From Rana temporaria (taxonomy: Eukaryota; Chordata; Amphibia; Anura; Ranidae): DNA of 64,000 nt. The stretch spans positions 37,981,781 through 38,045,780 of the forward strand of contig NC_053497.1 of the NCBI RefSeq assembly GCF_905171775.1. Direction: 5' to 3'. The notes beneath the pieces were generated by a model that did not search any database, was not told the DNA's origin, and saw nothing but the letters and a program-made list of their open reading frames with translations. Positions 43,357 to 55,099 of this stretch are shown one piece after another. A program made the translations under genes and the position numbers. The first letter of the stretch is position 1; each line of letters starts with the position of its first letter.

Positions 43357-44632
43357 AACAAGAGTGAAAAAGTGATGATAGTGTGATGACCATATGCTAA
43401 ATGAATGATAAAGGTGATATGTTAAAGGAAAACAAACAACCATGATGGTGAAAAATGTAATCTATAAAAGTCCATGAATGGTGAATCATCAAAATAAAGA
43501 TTGAGCGAATAAGGTCCTCTTCCACCAAGAAGCCACCCAGTGAGTGAGATGAAGTCTCCTTACCGGAAAAAGATGACCGTCATGACAGCGTTCTAATAGG
43601 CTCAGGGATAATTAGTGTCTTCCCAAACAGACTTCCTCAAAACAGACAGGCAGTATAGGTAGTGACTCCACAACGCTTAATCCATAAGGTGAATGGGTGC
43701 TTCAAAAACTCATGGGATAAGAAACAAAAGACAACCCATAGCGTGATACTGTTGATAAGCGGGTTTAATGAGCTAGTAAAAGCTGCACTTACAGTTGGTA
43801 GTTTGAAACAGCGCAATGAAATGCAAAAAAAGGGGGATGCAGTGTTTTCTCAATTCCGCTCCTGTTTGCTGGGCTCCGTGCTGTGTATCTCTGTGGTCGG
43901 ATAAGCATGATGACTTTCCACTGCTAGGCCACACCTACACATTTCGTCATCATAGGACGTCGTCTGGGATATTGAGGAGACGCCGCATCCCCCTTTTTTT
44001 GCATTTCAAACCATCAACTGTAAGTGCAACTTTTACTAGCTCATTAAACCCGCTTATCAACAGTATCACGCTATGGGTTGTCTTTTGTTTCTTATCCCAT
44101 GAGTTTTTGAAGCACCCATTCACCTTATGGAACAAGCGTTGTGGAGTCATTACCTACAGTATACTGCCTGTCTGTTTTGAGGAAGTCTGTTTGGGAAGAC
44201 TCAAATTATCCCTGAGCCTATTAGACCACTGTCATGACGGTCATCTTTTTCCGGTAAGGAGACTACATCTCACTCACTGGGTGGCTTCGTGGTGGAAGAG
44301 GACCTTATTCGCTCAATCTTTATTTTGATGATTCACCATTCATGGACTTTTATAGATTTACATTTTTCACCTTCACGGTTGTTTGTTTTCCTTTAACATA
44401 TCACATTTATCATTCATTTAGCATATGGTCATCACACTATCATCACTTTTCCACTCTTGTTTAGCGCTGTACCTTATATTTTACATTTTGTCTTTTACTT
44501 TTGATTTCTTAGGTAATTGGTACTGGCAGCTTTAAATTGTAGTGATTTAGAATTAATCTTCACGGTCAATTATTTGTATTGTGTTAGCGCAGTGTTTTTT
44601 TCTCCCAACCGGGAGGATATTTTTTTTCCAGA
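43357..44632. mobile_element. Penelope-like foldback inserted in the LTR
   Basis: Left arm about 43358-43840 is the inverted complement of right arm about 43985-44475; an unpaired tail to 44632 ends in a T-rich run and CC. Flanking AGATCCCAAAACAAA (15 bp) is a target duplication. Inverted partial copies, variable-length duplications and a hammerhead-like motif in the centre fit a nonautonomous Penelope-like unit. No reverse transcriptase frame is present. Confidence 0.6.
43935..43965 (-). ncRNA. hammerhead-like motif in the foldback centre
   Basis: On the minus strand: CAGACGA (one change from CUGANGA), CGTC...GACG as stem II with loop CTATGAT, GAAA, then TGTGTAGG. The spacing fits a hammerhead core; the U-to-A change would be expected to impair cleavage. 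Confidence 0.4.
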
Positions 44633-44675
44633 TCCCAAAACAAACCAGCGGCTCTTTCGGGGGTAGCGCTACACG

Positions 44676-44693
44676 TGGGGGCTTGTCCGGGAT
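44676..44693 (+). promoter_or_regulatory. primer-binding site, tRNA-Pro type
   Basis: TGGGGGCTTGTCCGGGAT starts two bases after the 5' LTR. It differs at one position from the proline-tRNA primer site known from gammaretroviruses, so minus-strand synthesis was probably primed by tRNA-Pro. Confidence 0.8.
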
Positions 44694-44740
44694 ATCTACT
44701 TCTCAAATCATCCATTGTCCCCTAGTACTGAACCTCGCCC

Positions 44741-46115
44741 ATGCCAAGATCAGCCATGGATGCAGCCACTGCCGCCAAGTGGTGCACAGACAAACGTGTT
44801 CCTATAAAGAAAGGCTTAGTGATTGAGGTGCGGGGAGAATTCTGGGATGAAAAGGAAACATCTTCAGTTTTATAGACTTTATGCCAAGGCCAGAAATTCT
44901 GGGTGATAAACCCAGAGGTGGATACAACCCACTCCCACACCTATACCCTATGTGAATGGCGAGACAGAGTTCCAGACTGCTTAAAAGTCTCTAGTGTGAA
45001 GACCATAAATGGCAAAGAACTTTTCCTGATGCAGCCTGAACAAGAGTCAGCTGTTCCTTCCTCCTCTAGCGCAACCTCTTCTACTTCTTCTAATACCCAG
45101 GCACCCAAAGGGGCCTCTGGGAAAACCCTAAAGGGGTCGGCCAAAGCACCACTTAAAGACCTCAACCCAGAGTTGTGTGCTGTTTTGGAAGAAATCGTAG
45201 CTCAGTGCAAGAAGGATTCTACCGACTGTTTGATTACAGGATATAGAAAACTCAGAGCCTTTTCAGGGAAACACCCTGTGCCAGCTTCAGAAGATGGTTT
45301 CGAAGAATGGATGGATCAGGCCGCCCAAGCTCTGGAAGAGTGGGGAATCCCAGAGAAAAATAAGAAATAGAGGATCATGGAAAGCCTCAGAGGACCAGCC
45401 TTAGAGGCCATACATAACCTCAAACTTAGCAAAGATGATTGTACTGCTCAAGACTATCTGGACATCCTACAGAATGTGTTCTGGAAGAATTGAAGACATC
45501 AGTGAGCTCCGTTGCCAACTGGAAAACTGTTTCCAGAAAAAGGGAGAAAAACTATCTGAATTTGTCAGCCGCCTGGATAAGATCCTACACCGGATGCTGT
45601 TAAAAAAAGGAATAGAGCCAAAAGATGTGGATAAAACATGCTTCCAACAAGTGATAAGGGGAGCCCAACCCATGGATGCTATTGTCTTTCAGTTGCGAAC
45701 TCAGAAAGGAAATGAAGTGTTAAAATATCCCGATCTGATTAGGATCATTCGACAGGAAGAGGACCTCCTAGATCAAAAGAACAAATACCAAGCCACAGAA
45801 ACTCCTGCACGAGTGCGTGTTGTGGCCACTGAAGACAGCAACCCTCAGGTTGATCTCTTAAAGACCCAAGTGTCTCAGTTGATGGAGATAGTAGCTGCTC
45901 TGACCGGTCAAGCAGGGTTTTCCCCATACCAACCTAGAAGGGATAAAACCGAAAAACCCGCCTATGGGTCTTACAATCCACAAAATAAACCGAGAAGGTT
46001 CACTGTCTGTTTCAACTGTGGAGGGATAGGACATGTCAAAGAAGTTTGCCCCAGCCCGGCCAGTGTATACCAACCAGCATTTCAGCCGGCGGAAAACTTC
46101 AGAGGGTCTCGGTAA
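44741..46115 (+). pseudogene. gypsy gag, PNMA-like, with zinc knuckle
   Basis: From ATG 44741 the frame encodes a short N-terminal region, is cut by TAG at 44873-44875, continues, is cut again by TAG at 45368-45370, and shifts frame near 45485 to end at TAA 46113-46115. A Ser/Thr-rich linker precedes a capsid-like region beginning FSGKHPVPASEDGFEEWMDQ, which resembles the gag-derived PNMA/MOAP1 proteins of vertebrates. A CX2CX4HX4C knuckle (CFNCGGIGHVKEVC) lies near the C terminus. It packages element RNA in the family; this copy cannot make full-length protein. Confidence 0.82.
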
Positions 46116-46227
46116 AGGAGTCAACCGGGGGCCCACCCAACACAGATGGCTACAATGTGAAACAAGAGACGGAAAGACCGAAGGAGAAAATCCCTCCAAG
46201 AACACCCCCCCGCTCCCGTTCACGTGA

Positions 46228-47784
46228 TTGGATGGGACCCAGAAGAAGCCCTCGCAAGAGAGGGGTGAGAGTACGAGTGACAGGAGAGAGAGGGCCACAT
46301 CTCGAAAGTTCCCTGAGAATTTAGTGGGGCCTTCCCTGTTAGTGCCCATTCAAGTAGAAGGAATCTACACCAAGGCCCTCCTGGATACCGGAGCACAAGT
46401 GACTCTCCTGTACAGAGACTTTTACGATAAGTACCTTTCTTACTTGCCTCTACAGAAGTTAGAAGAGTTGGAGATATGGGGCATTGGAACTCAGAGTTTC
46501 CCTTATGATGGATATTTACCACTATACCCGACCTTTGACCCCTCAACGGCAGGAGTTGCCGAGACTTTTGACACCCTGGCGATAGTCTGCCCTCTGCCCC
46601 CAGGGCCCCATAAGAGCTCCCTCATCATAGGGACAAACACGGCTCTAGTCCGAAGACTCCTGACCCCCTTAACCGAAGCAGCAGGGGCCTCAATTCAAAT
46701 GGTCCATCCAATGTTGAGGAGGGTGTTCCACCAGCTGGTGATGGAGAGGAATGCCCCGGAAGAAGGAGTGGGAAGGATGTGGCGGTTAGGGAAATCCGTG
46801 AGGATCCTGCAGCCGGGAGAAGTAACTTGCCTCAGGGCCTCAGTAAAACTTACCTGGTCTCAACCAGGCCCGTTTCTTGTCCTTGAAACTGACTCGACAG
46901 GACCCGTAGAGGGATTGGAGGTGATACCTGAAGTGATCCCATTGAAGGTGCTGGAGAAAAATCGTGGATGGGTATCCATAAACATCCGGAACCCCACCAT
47001 TACCCTGTGAGAGTGCCAGCCAGAGTGCTACTGGGCCGGGTACACCAAGCCAACCCAGTTGGCCCTTCCGATCTGGCGGATAAAAAAAAGGTAGAAGACT
47101 CCAAGAAGAGTCCCCAGTCTGATGGTGCTGAGCTTCCACCAAGATGGAAGGAGAGAATGGAGGCCCAAATTAGTAGGTGGCAAAAGATATTCTCAAACTG
47201 AGTTTGATGTCGGATGTGCAAAGAGCGCCACCCACCGAATCCGACTTAAAGAAGACAAGCCTTTCAGGGAGCGGGTCCAAAGAATTCCCCTGACGGATTT
47301 GGAAGATCTCAGGGAGCAGCTTGCAGAGTTAAAAAGGACGGGGACTATTCGAGAATCCAGGAGTCCTTATGCTTCTCCCATAGTGGTGGTGAGGAAGAAA
47401 AATGGTTCTCTGAGGTTGTGTATCGATTACCGTACCCTCAACAAACGGACTATCCCTGACCAATACACTAGCCCCCGGATTGAGGATGTGCTACAAAGCC
47501 TGTGCGGAGCTAAGTGGTTCAGCGTCATGGACCTGAAGAGTGGTTATTATCAAATCCCCATGCAACCAGAAGACAGAGAAAAGACGGCCTTCATCACCCT
47601 GGTGGGTTTCTTTGAATTTAACCGTATGCCCCAAGGGCTCTCCGGCGCTCCAGCCACTTTTCAGAGACTAATGGAGAAAACTGTAGGGGATATGAACTTG
47701 ATCGAAGTATTGGTGTACTTGGATGATATCATCGTTTTGGAAAGACTCTGGAAGAACATGAACAGAGATTGGAGAAGGTGTTGA
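46228..47784 (+). pseudogene. gypsy pol: protease and RT palm
   Basis: An aspartic protease site, LLDTGAQVTLL, lies in the frame from 46228. The linker to RT switches frame near 47000 and back near 47195. The RT fingers and palm carry SPYASPIVVVRKKNGSLRLC, FSVMDLKSGYYQI, MPQGLSGAPATFQRLM and YLDDIIV, the Ty3/gypsy signatures with both catalytic Asp residues. A one-base loss just after YLDD (about 47735) shifts the frame. Protease cleaves the polyprotein and RT copies RNA. Confidence 0.85.
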
Positions 47785-48668
47785 AGCGGTTATATGATGA
47801 AGGCCTGAAGCTGTCCAGAGAGAAATGCCAGTTCTACCAATCGTCTGTCCACTACCTGGGACACATAGTCTCTGCAGAAGGAATATCGACAGATCCAGAA
47901 AAATTGGAGGCAGTTAACACCTGGCCCAGACCCACCAATGTAACCGAGTTGCGGTCATTCCTGGGATTTTGCTACAGGAGATTCGTTGAGGGATTCGCAA
48001 AAATCGCCAAACCCCTAAATGAGCTGCTGAAGACGGAAGATGAGCATGATACTTCTGAATCTGCAAAATCGGTGAAGCTCCACCAGGGCCCCCGAAAACC
48101 CAAAGAATCTATTCGTGATCAATGGACTCCTGAATGCGAAGAGGCATTTATACAACTCAAGAAAAATCTGACCACTGCCCCTGTTCTGGCTTATGCAGAT
48201 ACATCCAAGCCCTATGAGCTGCATGTAGATGCCAGTAGAGAGGGACTAGGAGGAGTATTGTATCAAGAGCACAGTGGTTGCCTGCGCCCAGTGGCTTATG
48301 TGAGCAGGAGCTTGTCCCCATCTGAGAAGAATTATCCCACTCATAAACTCCAATTCCTAGCATTAAAGTGGGCTGTCGTAGACAAACTGAGAGATTACTT
48401 ATACGGATCTGAATTCGAGGTGAGGACCGATAACAATCCACTCACCTACCTGTTCACCACCGCCAAGCTGGATGCAACAGGACATCGGTGGCTGGCAGCC
48501 CTCTCAGGTTTCAATTTCGGCCTGAAGTACCACCCAGGAGCGGGAAACAAGGATGCTGATGCCCTCTCCAGGAGACCCCATGGGTCAACTGCCCCAGTGA
48601 TGGAATGGACTCACTGTGCAAAGGGACTGAACTGCAGGGAAAAGGAGGGTCCCGAGCTGAAGAGATAG
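47769..48668 (+). pseudogene. gypsy pol: RT thumb and RNase H
   Basis: Continues in a new frame with HYLGHIVSAEGISTDPEKLE (the post-YLDD region), the Trp-Pro-x-Pro linker TWPRPTNVTELRSFLGF, and RNase H: ELHVDASREGLG, YPTHKLQFLALKWA, VRTDNNPLTYL and DADALSRRP, with the acidic active-site residues. Another frame change near 48600-48660 leads to the integrase. Confidence 0.85.
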
Positions 48669-49895
48669 AAATTCTGACAGCAGGAGTGCCAAAGTTCTAT
48701 TGTGATGTAACCCAAATGAAGAATGGGGATTTACCTCAGTTAGTAAGAAAGGAACTCCGGCAAGATCAAACAGAAGATTCTCTGGGAATGCTAGTTTTGA
48801 AGGCATTAGAGAATCGAGACCCGGAGATGCTCCTTGCCAGCCCTTCAAAAGAAGCATGGCTGGTGCATAAAGAGTGGGACAGGTTGCTACTCCATCAAGG
48901 GGTGGTCTACCGAAGGGGCCCCTCTGATAGTCCCGAAGAGAAATGGCAGTTGTTCTTGCCCAGTAAGCACAGAGAGACTGTACTAACTGCACTTCATGAC
49001 CAGCATGGCCATCTGGGCCCCCGAGAGGACTTTCCAGTTGGTCAGAGACAGATTATACTGGCCTGCCATGAGGGCTGAAGATGAAGGATATTGCCATTCC
49101 TGTATCCGGTGTATTCAAAGGAAAACTTTACCTCGCCAAACCGCCCCAATGGGCCATCTTCAAAGCCAAGGCCCACTGGAGTTAGTGTGCATAGACTTTC
49201 TTTGTGTGGAGCCTGATTTAAGTGGAATAGTAAATGTTCTGATAGTGACTGACCACTTCACCAGGTACGCTCAAGCATACCCAACTAAGGACCAGACAGC
49301 CTCAACAGTAGCTAAAGTCTTGGTGGAAAAGTTTTTTGTTCATTTTGGATTGCCCCAACGGATCCACTCTGACCAAGGGAGAGATTTTGAAAGCAAATTG
49401 ATACAGAAACTTTTGGGTCTATTGAACATAGATAAAACCAGAACCACTCCCTATCATCCCCAGGGAGATGCCCAGGCTGAACGATTCAACCGGACTCTTT
49501 TGAACATGCTGGGGACATTGAGTTCAGAAAAAAAGCAACACTGGAGCAAGCATGTGGCTGCCATTGTGCATGCATACAACTGCACTAGGAGTGACGCAAC
49601 TGGGTACTCGCCATATCGCTTAATGTTTGGAACAGAGGCTCGATTGCCGGTTGACTTGGCTTTCGGACTGTCCTTAGATCATACTTCCACCGCCTCCCAC
49701 AAAGGCTATGTAGACCGTTTGAGAAAAAGCCTAAAGACTGCCTATGAACAAGCACAAGCTAGATCTGAAAAACAGGAACAAAGGAATAAAAGGAACTTTG
49801 ACTTGAAAGTCCGGATTCAGGATCTACAGCCAGGAGATCGAGTTTTGCTAAGAAACCTAGGTGTGCCAGGGAAACATAAATTAGCTGACCGCTGA
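48605..49895 (+). pseudogene. gypsy pol: integrase
   Basis: The HH-CC zinc domain spans a frameshift near 49020 (HDQHGHLG before, CHSCIRC after). The catalytic core reads CIDFLCV (Asp), HSDQGRDFESKL (Asp) and GDAQAERFNRTLLN (Glu), the D,D-35-E set of integrases. The C-terminal KLADR stretch is stopped by TGA at 49893-49895 where the family usually has Trp. Integrase joins the cDNA to host DNA. Confidence 0.85.
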
Positions 49896-49967
49896 AAGTC
49901 TCAGCCTTACGTCATATGTAAAAAACTGCCTGACCTTCCCGTATACCAGGTCAGACCTGAAGGAAGT

Positions 49968-50768
49968 GTGGGTCCTCTGAAAACCTGGCACAGAAATCAT
50001 CTACTGCCCCTCACCGAAGCTGTTCGTCTGCCCTCGGTCTCTGACTCTTTGGGCTTGCCCTCCACATCCAAACCCTCTGGGCCAGTTACTAGATCTCAAA
50101 TGTCATATCCAGATTCAGAAGATGAAGAGTCCATAGATGAATGGATAGGGTCAGAGTGGTTATGGTCTTCTCAACAACCCGAGCCTAGTACTTCGTTCCT
50201 GCCCTCATCTGAAGCGACAAGTAGTGGGACACTTCGGCAAGAGGCCCCTGAATTCATACCCCAGAGTGTGCTTGATGAAGAAGAAACGGAGGGTGATGTT
50301 GATTTGTACTCTGCAGAAGAATTCATGGAGGCCTCAATCCCATCAAATAGAGACTTAAACGCTTCAGGAGATAAGGAGTCTATTGTGTCAGACACAGAGG
50401 ATGATAATGCTCTTCAGAATGCTGAAACAGACTCTGTTCTCCCTAACCCCTTAATTTCAGATGAACCCAAAGAAAGAAGAGTCATTTATCCTAAAAAGAG
50501 ACTGACCTATAGTCAATTAGGGGAATGTTCTGAAGAAGCTATCTTCACCTCCAAAAGATATAACACTCTGTGTGATCCTCCAGTTTCCCATTTAGTGGAG
50601 GATAACCCCTGCTCACCCCCTGACACATCTGAATCAAACACCTTAGTGTTGGTAAATGAGGGACAGAGCAGCCTGCCTATGCCTGTTGATTGGTGGGAGG
50701 ATCCTCTGTCCACTCTATGTCAGTCAATGAGTTGTTTAGCCCTGAATAAAGTAAGGAATGATGCATAG
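49968..50768 (+). pseudogene. C-terminal extension of gypsy pol
   Basis: Continues in the integrase frame after the TGA. GPLKTWHRNHLLPL closes the GPY/F-like module; about 240 residues of acidic, Ser-rich, apparently disordered sequence follow to the stop at 50766-50768. No chromodomain or envelope protein is recognised. Confidence 0.6.
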
Positions 50769-50870
50769 AATTTATTGCCTTGCCTATTCTAACAAACTTT
50801 TCTCCGCTTGTATTTTGAGAAGCATGTATCAGGATACATACTTGCGTCCTCTTTGGGGACCAAAGATTTC

Positions 50871-50884
50871 AGGTGGGGGGAGTG
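50871..50884 (+). promoter_or_regulatory. polypurine tract of the gypsy element
   Basis: AGGTGGGGGGAGTG lies directly before the 3' LTR and would prime plus-strand synthesis. Confidence 0.7.
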
Positions 50885-52166
50885 TGTAGCGGGGTCGTCC
50901 TGTCAGAAGTCTAATGACAGGTTATCCCCACTGGACTTTATTCATGCTTGTAAATATGTGAATTACCTTTAAGGAGTTATGCATTGTGGGATTGCAAGTA
51001 GCGGGAGATATGGACTCCATTGACTCTTAGGAGAAACAGACTACACGTCCCACAATGCCCTGCGACATTAGAACATGTGACACCTCCGCACAGACTTATG
51101 GGGGAGGTTACTTAAAGAGAGGGCGCGCCTGATTTCTCTCTCTCGGGACCTGCATCGTCTCCTCTGCAGAGCTGCTGACAGAGCACAGCCGTGCGAATAG
51201 GCCAGAAGCCTGGGCCTAAATCCACCGAGAGATCAGCCATCCGGAAGGAAGCAAGACTCCAGCATCCAGCCTGTGTTTCCGAAGATTGAAGAGGCAGCCC
51301 AGCTGACGACTGAAACAGTGGAGCCACCCTCGTTCGGGATACTTGTGCTGTGAAGCAGTGTTTCACTAACGCGCCTTCTGAGGAGAATTCAGGCGGGTCG
51401 GCCTGTCGGGTAAGAGAGCACATGCTCGGCTTTTGACTTCCACTTAAACGGACACCTTAGTGCCACCCCACAGGCCACAGACACACGTTCTGCCTCTGGC
51501 TGAAACTTAGAGGCCCAGTTGACTGTTTAAGGGTTCATAGAAGTGACTGACGCTGACGAGCGATCAGTTCACCAGAGTTTACTGTTCCTGATACTTTCGT
51601 CGTGTACTTCCCTTCTGATTGCCACTTGGGGATTACAAAATTTAACGTGCACCAACCGACCGCAACGTGATATTAACTGTTCTGCGGAACTGCTCGCTAG
51701 AGGGAGCTCGCGAGTATAGACTTCCTACCTTAGTTTAAGTGAATACCACTATTCTTTAGTTTGACCAATTATCTGCTACATTAATTGCTGATTCCTGCAA
51801 GGGCCCTTGCGGAATCATAGTAGGGATATTATCTAACAGTTGTTTGTTTGTTGTCTGAACCTATGCTTATTCTTCAAGTTCACATAAAGTAAACTTATCT
51901 TTTCTGATTTAAATATATCCACTGTGTGAAGTGTGTTTTCTCGTCTGGAGGGACCTTCCATGAAAGCAGGTAATACTATTGTTTATTGTCACTGTATATT
52001 GTATACCTGCTATTGTGACCCCCCGCCCAGCAGAGGTCACAATACCGTACCCACCAGACTTCTGATGTGTCAAGGGAGGGCTCGAGCTGTTTAAATAGGG
52101 GTGAGCCAAGCCAAAAGAGAGTAGATCCCAAAACAAACCAGCGGCTCTTTCGGGGGTAGCGCTAAA
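50885..52166 (+). repeat. 3' LTR, uninterrupted
   Basis: 1.28 kb starting TGTAGCGGGG and ending GTAGCGCTAAA, where the 5' LTR has GCTACA. It contains the undivided AGATCCCAAAACAAACC sequence that is split in the 5' LTR, which proves the insertion there came later. Confidence 0.9.
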
Positions 52167-52410
52167 CCTTTCTGTATAATTTCAGTAAAAACACTAGAAG
52201 CTGACCTCAGTTTTGCAAACAGCTACCAGCCTCTTCCATGTCAACCCTTAGGCCCCATACACACGATAGAATCCATCCGCTGAAATTTATCCGCGGATCG
52301 GTTTCAGCGGATCGGCGGATTTATCTGTTGATCCGCTGGAACGTACACACTAGCGCCAAAAAATCCCCGCGAACCAGAACGTATGCATCGTAAACCACGT
52401 AAGACGTCAC

Positions 52411-52417
52411 TATAAAG
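52411..52417 (+). promoter_or_regulatory. TATA box of the Harbinger transposase gene
   Basis: TATAAAG preceded by GACGTCAC, about 315 bases before the start codon and 160 bases inside the left TIR. The CRE-like TGACGT/ACGTCA sequence next to it is a plausible activator site. Confidence 0.5.
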
Positions 52418-52726
52418 GGGAAGACCAAAGTCAACGGCGCCGCCCTCTGTTCCGCTTTTGCTAGTTCCGTGTTACCGCGTGCTAGTGAAGGTTTGGTTAG
52501 AGTCGATTCGTGCTTTTCAGTCTCCGCGTTTTGACAGTAGGTATTCTCTGGTTCAGTGCGTTTGCTTGCGGGTTCGCAGTTGGCATTTGGGCACAGGCTT
52601 TCAGCACGTTTCTGCGTACTGTGCGCTCGTATCTGTTTGTTGTGCGTTCTTAGCAGGTTGTGCTGGATTTGGGGGTGCTTTCTGTTGGAGTGTGTTCTTG
52701 ACTGACCACCCGGCCGGTTTGAAGCC

Positions 52727-54034
52727 ATGATGGAGCAGCAGCGTCGATTCTCGCGAATTGGTGCTGGTTATGGGATTGCTTATGGCCATGTCCAGCGAAC
52801 CAGTTGTTTGGCCAGGAACAGTGGGAGGAGGCGTTTCTGGGCCAAGAATTGGTTGCGCCAGCGTGACCAGTTTTCTCATATGCCTCTGCTTAGGGAACTC
52901 CAGGAGAATAATCCTAATGATTTTAGGAATTTTCTCCGCATGACGGACCCCGTATTCGACCGTCTGCTGGATCTTCTGTCCCCCTATATCACGAGGCAGG
53001 ACACTGTGATGCGCCAAGCCATCACGGCCGAGCAGAGGCTTATTGCCACGTTGCGGTACCTGGCGACTGGGAGGAGCCTGCAGGACCTCAAGTTCTCGAC
53101 AGGCATCTCTCCCCAGTCGCTTGGGGTCATCATACCGGAGACGTGTACTGCCATCATACGTGTTCTGAAGGAGGAGTATATTAAGGTAAGTTCCCTCATT
53201 TTAACCTCACAATGTTTTTTTTTTTAAATGTGTTAGAAAGTCTAATATTTTTTTATTCCCTAATAACCATGAGATTGTAATCAGCTGTGTTGGATGTTCC
53301 CTTTTCTCCCCATGCATGTTGTTATCCTTTATACATGTTTGTTTTGGGCCTACCTGCATATTTTGACCTTACCCACCATAAACCTGTCCAGCATGCTTTC
53401 CTAGGCCCAAACCCACCTAGCCAATTTTTGGGTGATTTTTTGGCTAATCCATTGTAGCTCTGCCCCCCCCTCCTCCTCCCCGAAAATTGTTTCTTGCTCT
53501 ATCATCAGAGGGATGTGGAGTCTGATAATTAAGTGGGCCTATATTTTTTTCCAAAAATACTCACTTCACAATGCTTGTAGGAAATGTGAATCCTGTTGTT
53601 GATGTTGCACAATGATGGTTTTTGTATTTTGTTTGCAATGTTTATGTGCCAAAGTACTAAATCTCTTTATTTGTTTGTCCCCACAGCTACCCTCCACACC
53701 ACAGGAATGGCAGTCTGTGGCTTCCCAATTTGCCCAGCGGTGGGATTTCCCGAACTGCGGTGGAGCAATAGATGGGAAACACGTCCGCATAGTGCCCCCA
53801 CCCCACTCGGGGTCCTACTATTATAACTACAAGGGTTATCATAGTATTGTGTTGATGGCGGTGGTGTCGGCACAGTATGAGTTTCTATATGTGGACGTGG
53901 GGAAGAACGGCCGGCTGTCAGATGGGGGAGTGTTCTCACGGACTGAATTCTACGATCGTCTACAAACTGGTGGTCTGGCATTACCACCAGATGAAGATAA
54001 TGTACTGAAAAAGGACTTCCGTTTGTGTTCCTAG
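52727..54034 (+). pseudogene. Harbinger (HARBI1-like) transposase, truncated
   Basis: Exon 1 (52727-53185, 153 codons; donor AAG|GTAAGT) joins exon 2 (acceptor CCCACAG|, from 53687) in phase 0. Exon 1 carries the N-terminal region typical of the family (FRNFLRMTDPVFDRLLDLLS, ITAEQRLIATLRYLATGRSL). Exon 2 has GGAIDGKHV (first catalytic Asp, about residue 182) and FLYVDVGKNGRLSDGGVF (second Asp, about 223). A frameshift near 54020 gives a stop at 54032-54034; the shifted frame continues briefly with ADEAF and then runs into T-rich sequence. The last third, including the catalytic Glu, is absent. Cut-and-paste DDE transposase, inactive here. Confidence 0.85.
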
Positions 54035-54266
54035 CGGACGAAGCTTTCGGGCTTGGACCTCACCTTTTTTTGGCTAGATTTGTTACCCATTTTTTTTTTT
54101 TAAATACTTTTTTTAGAATTTTTTTTTTTTTTTTTTTTGATTTTTCAGGCTTGTTGATTGTAAGCCATTTTTTGGCTTGAAAAAATATAACATGTCCAAA
54201 ACATTTAAAAGACAAATGTGTCACTTTTACATTCACAATAACAGTCATGGTGTGATTTCACACCTG

Positions 54267-54533
54267 AACACGCCAAAATTTGAAGATGCACACATTCAGT
54301 GCAATTCGCCAAATGTCAGTTCTACAACATAGAAAGACAGAAAAAGGGCGACATGTGCTATCTGCCATCATGGGTGACCAATGTCTGTGTTTTGTGGGAG
54401 CAAACCCTTCCTCTAAAACTAATTGACAATCGAGGAGGGGGTTGTACCCACAAAGCACAGATATTCGAGATTCTGTGATGGCAGATAGCACATGTTGACA
54501 CACTGTGTGTGCATCTTCAAATTTTGGCGTGTT
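54267..54533. mobile_element. short inverted-repeat element
   Basis: AACACGCCAAAATTTGAAGA at 54267 is exactly complemented up to 54533 (27-bp arms). A second inverted pair, CATGTGCTATCTGCCATCA and its complement, lies inside. It sits between the transposase remnant and the Myb-like gene's stop. Confidence 0.65.
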
Positions 54534-54879
54534 GCTGAGTCAAAAATTAAAACAGGTTGGGGGATGGGCGGGGGGGGGGGGGGGGTCAGTCTTTGACACG
54601 GCCCATCGTGTCAATGATGTTTTTATAGTTTTGTTCTATAACCACCATTCTTTGCCGCATAGTGTCCAGCTCGGTGCAGCACTCGACAATTACATTTCTC
54701 ACATTCTGTTCCATGAGAACCATCTGTTGCGGCATATTCTCCATTTCACTGCTGCACTCCATCACTTGCTGGATAATTATTCCCGCACTTGCGCGAGAAA
54801 AATGCGGAACAGCATCTTCATCCCCTACAAAATGAATCCAAAATATAAAATTAACAATTTTACCGGCCTATCTACATCT

Positions 54880-55050
54880 AGGGTTGCCACCTCATCCCTT
54901 TAAACCAGAACACATATTAATTACACAGGTTCTGTGGCTGATTAAAAGGTGGTAATTTAACTCACCTGGTGCCATATCTGCATTACATTAGCCACAGAAC
55001 ATGTGTAATCCATATGTGTTCGGGATTAAAGGGATGAGGTGGCAACCCGA
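54880..55050. mobile_element. 171-bp MITE with 9-bp duplication inside the Myb gene intron
   Basis: GGGTTGCCACCTCATCCCTT and its complement are the ends; TCTACATCT flanks both sides exactly (54871-54879, 55051-55059). A 9-bp duplication suggests a Mutator-like family, though a hAT relative is possible. It occupies most of the 267-bp intron 2. Confidence 0.8.
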
Positions 55051-55099
55051 TCTACATCTGTTTTGCACTATAAAGCTGGGGTGACACTGACCTGATGTT

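Larger units (their letters stand above)
42118..44673 (+). repeat. 5' LTR, interrupted by a foldback insertion
   Basis: LTR sequence runs 42118 to about 43356 and resumes at about 44635, ending GCTACA at 44673, just before the primer-binding site. The inserted block is flanked by a duplicated AGATCCCAAAACAAA. Compared with the 3' LTR it lacks about 30 bases near 42850. Confidence 0.88.
42118..52166 (+). mobile_element. Ty3/gypsy LTR retrotransposon, PNMA-like gag, decayed
   Basis: Two LTRs begin TGTAGCGGGGTCGTCC (42118 and 50885) and enclose gag, protease, RT, RNase H and integrase in Ty3/gypsy order. The 5' LTR carries a later 1.3-kb insertion. By eye the LTRs differ at roughly two dozen positions plus one gap of about 30 bases, so the insertion is moderately young, yet the genes already carry several stops and frameshifts. 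I see no target duplication. It occupies intron 5 of CYP2 gene B, antisense to it. Confidence 0.92.
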
